The position numbers and the translations under genes were made by a program. A DNA stretch of 64,000 bases from Parabacteroides timonensis (lineage in GTDB: Bacteria; Bacteroidota; Bacteroidia; Bacteroidales; Tannerellaceae): the NCBI RefSeq assembly GCF_900128505.1, contig NZ_LT669941.1:62001-126000 (forward strand), read 5' to 3'. Below are positions 61,480-64,000 of the stretch, piece by piece. Below the pieces are notes generated by a model that saw nothing but the letters and a program-made list of their open reading frames with translations, was not told the origin of the DNA and did not search any database. Position 1 is the stretch's first letter; each line of letters opens with the position of its first letter.

Positions 61480-62133
61480 ATGACTCAGCTATCGGATACT
61501 AACATATGGGATGCTTGTTTGAAAGGAGATCGGAGAGCTTTTGCTGAGTTATACAGGCGATATTATCCGCTACTGTATAATTATGGATGTAAATTTTGTG
61601 CCAATAAGGAATTAGTAAAGGATTGTATCCAGAATTTTTTCGCCAAATTAATCCAGAACTATCAGAAGTTGTCGACAACTCAATCTGTTAGAGGTTATCT
61701 GTTGTTGGCCTTCCGTAATCGGTTATACGATGACCTGAAACACGAAAACTCCCGTTCGGATATGTTTCTTCCTTGCATTGATGATCTGTTGTCTTTCGAT
61801 AAGGGGCTGATTCCTTTTCCGCCTGAAGATGAGACCTCCGATGACTTTATAATTATGCGGTTGGCCTTTCTTGAACTATCTTCCCGTCAGCAGGAAGTTC
61901 TTTACCTATATTATATGCTAGGAGCCAGTCATTCGGATATAGCCGATATATTGGATATTAATTATCAGTCAAGCAAGAATCTGCTATGTCGCTCTTTACT
62001 GAAATTAAAGGAACTATTTTTCATTAAACTAAAAGAATATAAGGATCAGGCGGATTACAAAGAAGAAGATTTGGATGTCTTTTCCCACCTGGCCGAAAAT
62101 TTTAAATGGTTCCATGTAGAACTGGCTAAATAA
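61480..62133 (+). CDS. ECF RNA polymerase sigma factor
   Basis: A 217-residue sigma factor. Region 2 is RRYYPLLYNYGCKFCANKEL with VKDCIQNFFAKLIQNYQKL; region 4 is LELSSRQQEVLYLYYMLGAS and HSDIADILDINYQSSKNLLC. The C terminus has a tail of about 30 residues beyond region 4 (YKDQADYKEEDLDVFSHLAE). Unlike the sigma at 50436 it is in the same direction as its FecR and SusC-type genes, the usual order. Confidence 0.92.
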   Translation: MTQLSDTNIWDACLKGDRRAFAELYRRYYPLLYNYGCKFCANKELVKDCIQNFFAKLIQNYQKLSTTQSVRGYLLLAFRNRLYDDLKHENSRSDMFLPCIDDLLSFDKGLIPFPPEDETSDDFIIMRLAFLELSSRQQEVLYLYYMLGASHSDIADILDINYQSSKNLLCRSLLKLKELFFIKLKEYKDQADYKEEDLDVFSHLAENFKWFHVELAK

Positions 62134-62235
62134 CCTATCCTCCAATATTTTTTCCGTTTTAAATGCAAATTTCTGATTTTCGTTGAGTACGTTCTTCCTG
62201 TCCCATCGTTTTAATAGTGTAAATACAAAGGAAAC

Positions 62236-63330
62236 GTGCTAAGGAAAGATAACATATCAGACAACTACTTTTTCAGGAAAGCCAGGCGATCGGTTAATCT
62301 GATGAAAAAAATCGAACAGGTAAATCCACAGGAGATTGACGACTCGTGGAATGCTGTTGAACAAATATTGCTGGCCTCTGAACAAGAAAAAGTAAAAATA
62401 AAGAAAACGAGATTCCGTCTTGCCTGGTCTTCTGTGGCCGCCATATTGATTGTTGGAGTTGCTCTCTTCTCCACTTTATATTTGGTACCCGGTGAATCTT
62501 CTTTGGTGGCTGCCTTACATGATAACAGTATGGTTGCTGACAGTACAACGGAAATTTCTTTGTTTACTTCCGGTAATCATTTGAAACTGGAGGATGAGTC
62601 GATCCTTGACTATGATTCGGAAGGAAAAGTTTCCATCAACAAACAGCAGGTCTATTCTGCACAAAATGTCCATGCTGTTAAGAGTGAAAAAGAACTGAAC
62701 CATATTATTGTTCCTAAAGGAAGACGGATGAATATCACATTTGAGGATGGAACCAAGATGTATGTAAATGCTGGCAGCCATGTAATATACCCGGCCGTAT
62801 TTGATAAGAAAAGGAGAGAAATAGCTGTTGAAGGCGAAGTTTTTCTGGATGTGGCGCGTGATCCTCAACGTCCGTTCATCGTAAAGACCGGGAAATTTGA
62901 TGTGAAAGTGTTAGGAACAGTCTTTAATGTTACAGCATATCGAAATGATAAATCAGCATCGGTTGTATTGGTGAAAGGTTGTGTTGAAGTGGAGACAGAT
63001 GCGAAAGAGAAAGTTATGATGTCACCGGATCAGCGAGTTTGTATTACAGATGGAAAAACATCGACCGAAAAAGTGAATGTATTTAAATATATATGTTGGA
63101 AAGATAACCTGATGTATTTGAAGAATGACCGGACCGGAGACGTCCTGAATCGTGTAGCAAGATATTACGGAGTAAATATCCGTTATGATGAAGAGGTAAC
63201 CGATATTCCTATTTCCGGTAAACTTGATTTGCAGGGAGATATCAGATCGGTACTGGATGTTATTGAAGAATCGATTTCCGTAAAATCGGAATGCGATAGT
63301 TCGGGTGATTTCTATTTATCGTTGAAATGA
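62236..63330 (+). CDS. FecR family anti-sigma factor
   Basis: A 364-residue membrane protein from GTG 62236; an ATG at 62302 (MKKIEQVNPQEIDDSWNAVE) is an alternative start. A membrane helix is at about 56-76 (SSVAAILIVGVALFSTLYLV). The FecR domain reads VPKGRRMNITFEDGTKMYVN, GEVFLDVARDPQRPFIVKTG and KVLGTVFNVTAYRNDKSA. The C-terminal DUF4974-type domain is LMYLKNDRTGDVLNRVARYY. It lies between the sigma gene and the SusC-type gene and should control that sigma. Confidence 0.9.
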   Translation: MLRKDNISDNYFFRKARRSVNLMKKIEQVNPQEIDDSWNAVEQILLASEQEKVKIKKTRFRLAWSSVAAILIVGVALFSTLYLVPGESSLVAALHDNSMVADSTTEISLFTSGNHLKLEDESILDYDSEGKVSINKQQVYSAQNVHAVKSEKELNHIIVPKGRRMNITFEDGTKMYVNAGSHVIYPAVFDKKRREIAVEGEVFLDVARDPQRPFIVKTGKFDVKVLGTVFNVTAYRNDKSASVVLVKGCVEVETDAKEKVMMSPDQRVCITDGKTSTEKVNVFKYICWKDNLMYLKNDRTGDVLNRVARYYGVNIRYDEEVTDIPISGKLDLQGDIRSVLDVIEESISVKSECDSSGDFYLSLK

Positions 63331-63386
63331 TAGATTATTAACTAAATAAGACAGCCTATGGTTATATCAAGTTGGAAAACAAAAAA

Positions 63387-63417
63387 GATCGGATAATATT
63401 AGCCGTATTACCCGATC
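63387..63417 (+). promoter_or_regulatory. Leader hairpin of the second SusC-type gene, similar to the one at 52175
   Basis: GATCGG (63387-63392) pairs with CCGATC (63412-63417), then one A-C mismatch, then TAAT with ATTA and two more pairs. Its sequence shares TCGGATAA, ATATT, CGTATT and CCGA in order with the hairpin at 52175-52208, and both are preceded by a GAAA(A)CAAAAA stretch. It ends 51 bp before the ATG. Confidence 0.55.
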
Positions 63418-63468
63418 CTAAAAATTCTCTAAAATTGTAACTCACTTAAAGAATTAGTAAACAAAGGT

Positions 63469-64000
63469 ATGAAAAAAATGAAGACGATTAGTCCCAAAAT
63501 GACTAATTATTTAAAATGTTTTTGTTTATCCGCATGTTTTATTTCTATTTCTGTTAACCATTTATCAGCTTTACCTATCCCTGCCCAGCAAGAAAGGTTA
63601 AGTATCCACATGCAGGATAAAACGTTGGAAGATGTATTTACATTTATTGAAAATCACAGCGATTATGTATTTATCTATCACGCTTCCAAAATAGATTTAA
63701 ATCATAAAGTGAATGTAGATATCAAAGATCAACCGATCAAAGATATTCTGAAAGATGTATTTAAAGAGACAGGATTGACTTATGTCGTGAAAGGACGACA
63801 GATCGTTGTCAAAAAAGAGGAGGTATCCCAGGCTCCTGTTGTTCAGAATGTTTCTGTTCCCCAGCAGCAAAAAGGAATGATTGTTTCCGGGAATATTAAG
63901 GATGATACCGGTTTTCCTTTGATTGGGGTGAATGTCGTAGTCAAAGGTTCTAACCAGGGAGTCATAACGGATGTTGATGGAAACTTTACAATGGAGAACA
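63469..64000 (+). CDS. SusC/RagA-type TonB-dependent receptor, N-terminal part (cut by window end)
   Basis: The ATG at 63469 gives MKKMKTISPKMTNYLKCFCL and a signal region ending near the alanine of SALPIPAQ. An STN domain follows (ERLSIHMQDKTLEDVFTFIE), then the regulatory-like domain ISGNIKDDTGFPLIGVNVVV, read here as VSGNIKDDTGFPLIG. The frame stays open to the window edge. With the FecR and sigma genes it forms a second signalling locus. Confidence 0.88.
   Translation, partial: MKKMKTISPKMTNYLKCFCLSACFISISVNHLSALPIPAQQERLSIHMQDKTLEDVFTFIENHSDYVFIYHASKIDLNHKVNVDIKDQPIKDILKDVFKETGLTYVVKGRQIVVKKEEVSQAPVVQNVSVPQQQKGMIVSGNIKDDTGFPLIGVNVVVKGSNQGVITDVDGNFTMEN

Noticed and set aside
63387..63417. 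The leader hairpin as an intrinsic terminator
   Set aside because: On the plus strand no T tract follows. On the minus strand a T run does follow, but there is no minus-strand gene to terminate.

Overview
The window comes from a Bacteroidales genome, most likely Parabacteroides or a close relative. The evidence is two ECF sigma/FecR/SusC-type loci, one with a SusD-like lipoprotein and a GH106-type glycoside hydrolase, a GldB-type lipoprotein, and many gene starts preceded by the Bacteroidetes -7 element TAnnTTTG instead of a strong Shine-Dalgarno. No rRNA, tRNA, CRISPR array or intact insertion sequence was seen. The genus is an inference from gene content, not a measurement.

Layout. 1-9 kb: the start of an ECF sigma gene, a KdgF-like cupin, and a nitrogen-assimilation operon on the minus strand (gltB-gltD-asnB). 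9-24 kb is an accessory-looking stretch: a broken DUF3795/GNAT chimera, a TPR sensor that has lost the kinase histidine, a GNAT, an MBL-fold protein, a DUF169 protein, a large SF1 helicase, a SLATT-type membrane protein behind a short ORF, an acyltransferase, a 0.9 kb gap with clustered palindromes and a recombinase-like fragment, an AraC regulator divergent from a small membrane protein, a decayed RhuM-like gene, and a MATE pump divergent from another AraC regulator. 24-29 kb: a SNF2 helicase, then an AT-rich two-gene cassette (uracil-DNA-glycosylase-like protein plus PD-(D/E)XK-like protein). 29-36 kb: amidophosphoribosyltransferase and carAB. 36-38.5 kb: lutABC for lactate oxidation. 38.9-44.7 kb: trehalose-phosphate synthase/phosphatase, a GH15 enzyme and a GH13 alpha-glucosidase. 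44.8-50.4 kb: an ABC-F protein with an attenuator-like leader, GldB, a second MATE pump and DNA polymerase III delta prime. 50.4-60.5 kb: sigma, FecR, SusC, SusD and GH106. 61.4-64 kb: a second sigma-FecR-SusC locus, cut by the window end.

How the genes work together. gltB/gltD make glutamate from glutamine and 2-oxoglutarate, and asnB uses glutamine to make asparagine. PurF-type and CarAB enzymes also use glutamine, for purine and pyrimidine/arginine precursors. The TPS/TPP-GH15-GH13 group points to making and turning over trehalose or other alpha-glucans. In the sigma/FecR/SusCD/GH106 locus, a SusC-type receptor would signal through FecR to the ECF sigma, and the GH106-type enzyme suggests rhamnose-containing glycans as substrate.

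The best leads are: (i) the AT-rich glycosylase-like/nuclease-like pair; (ii) a short leader peptide plus terminator/anti-terminator arrangement upstream of the ABC-F gene; (iii) related leader hairpins in front of both SusC-type genes, one locus carrying two hairpins with the same hexaloop; (iv) an 86-bp intergenic element present twice, 47 kb apart; and (v) a cluster of related 11-16 bp palindromic motifs at 18.7-18.95 kb. Function calls rest on motifs read by eye; no database search was run.
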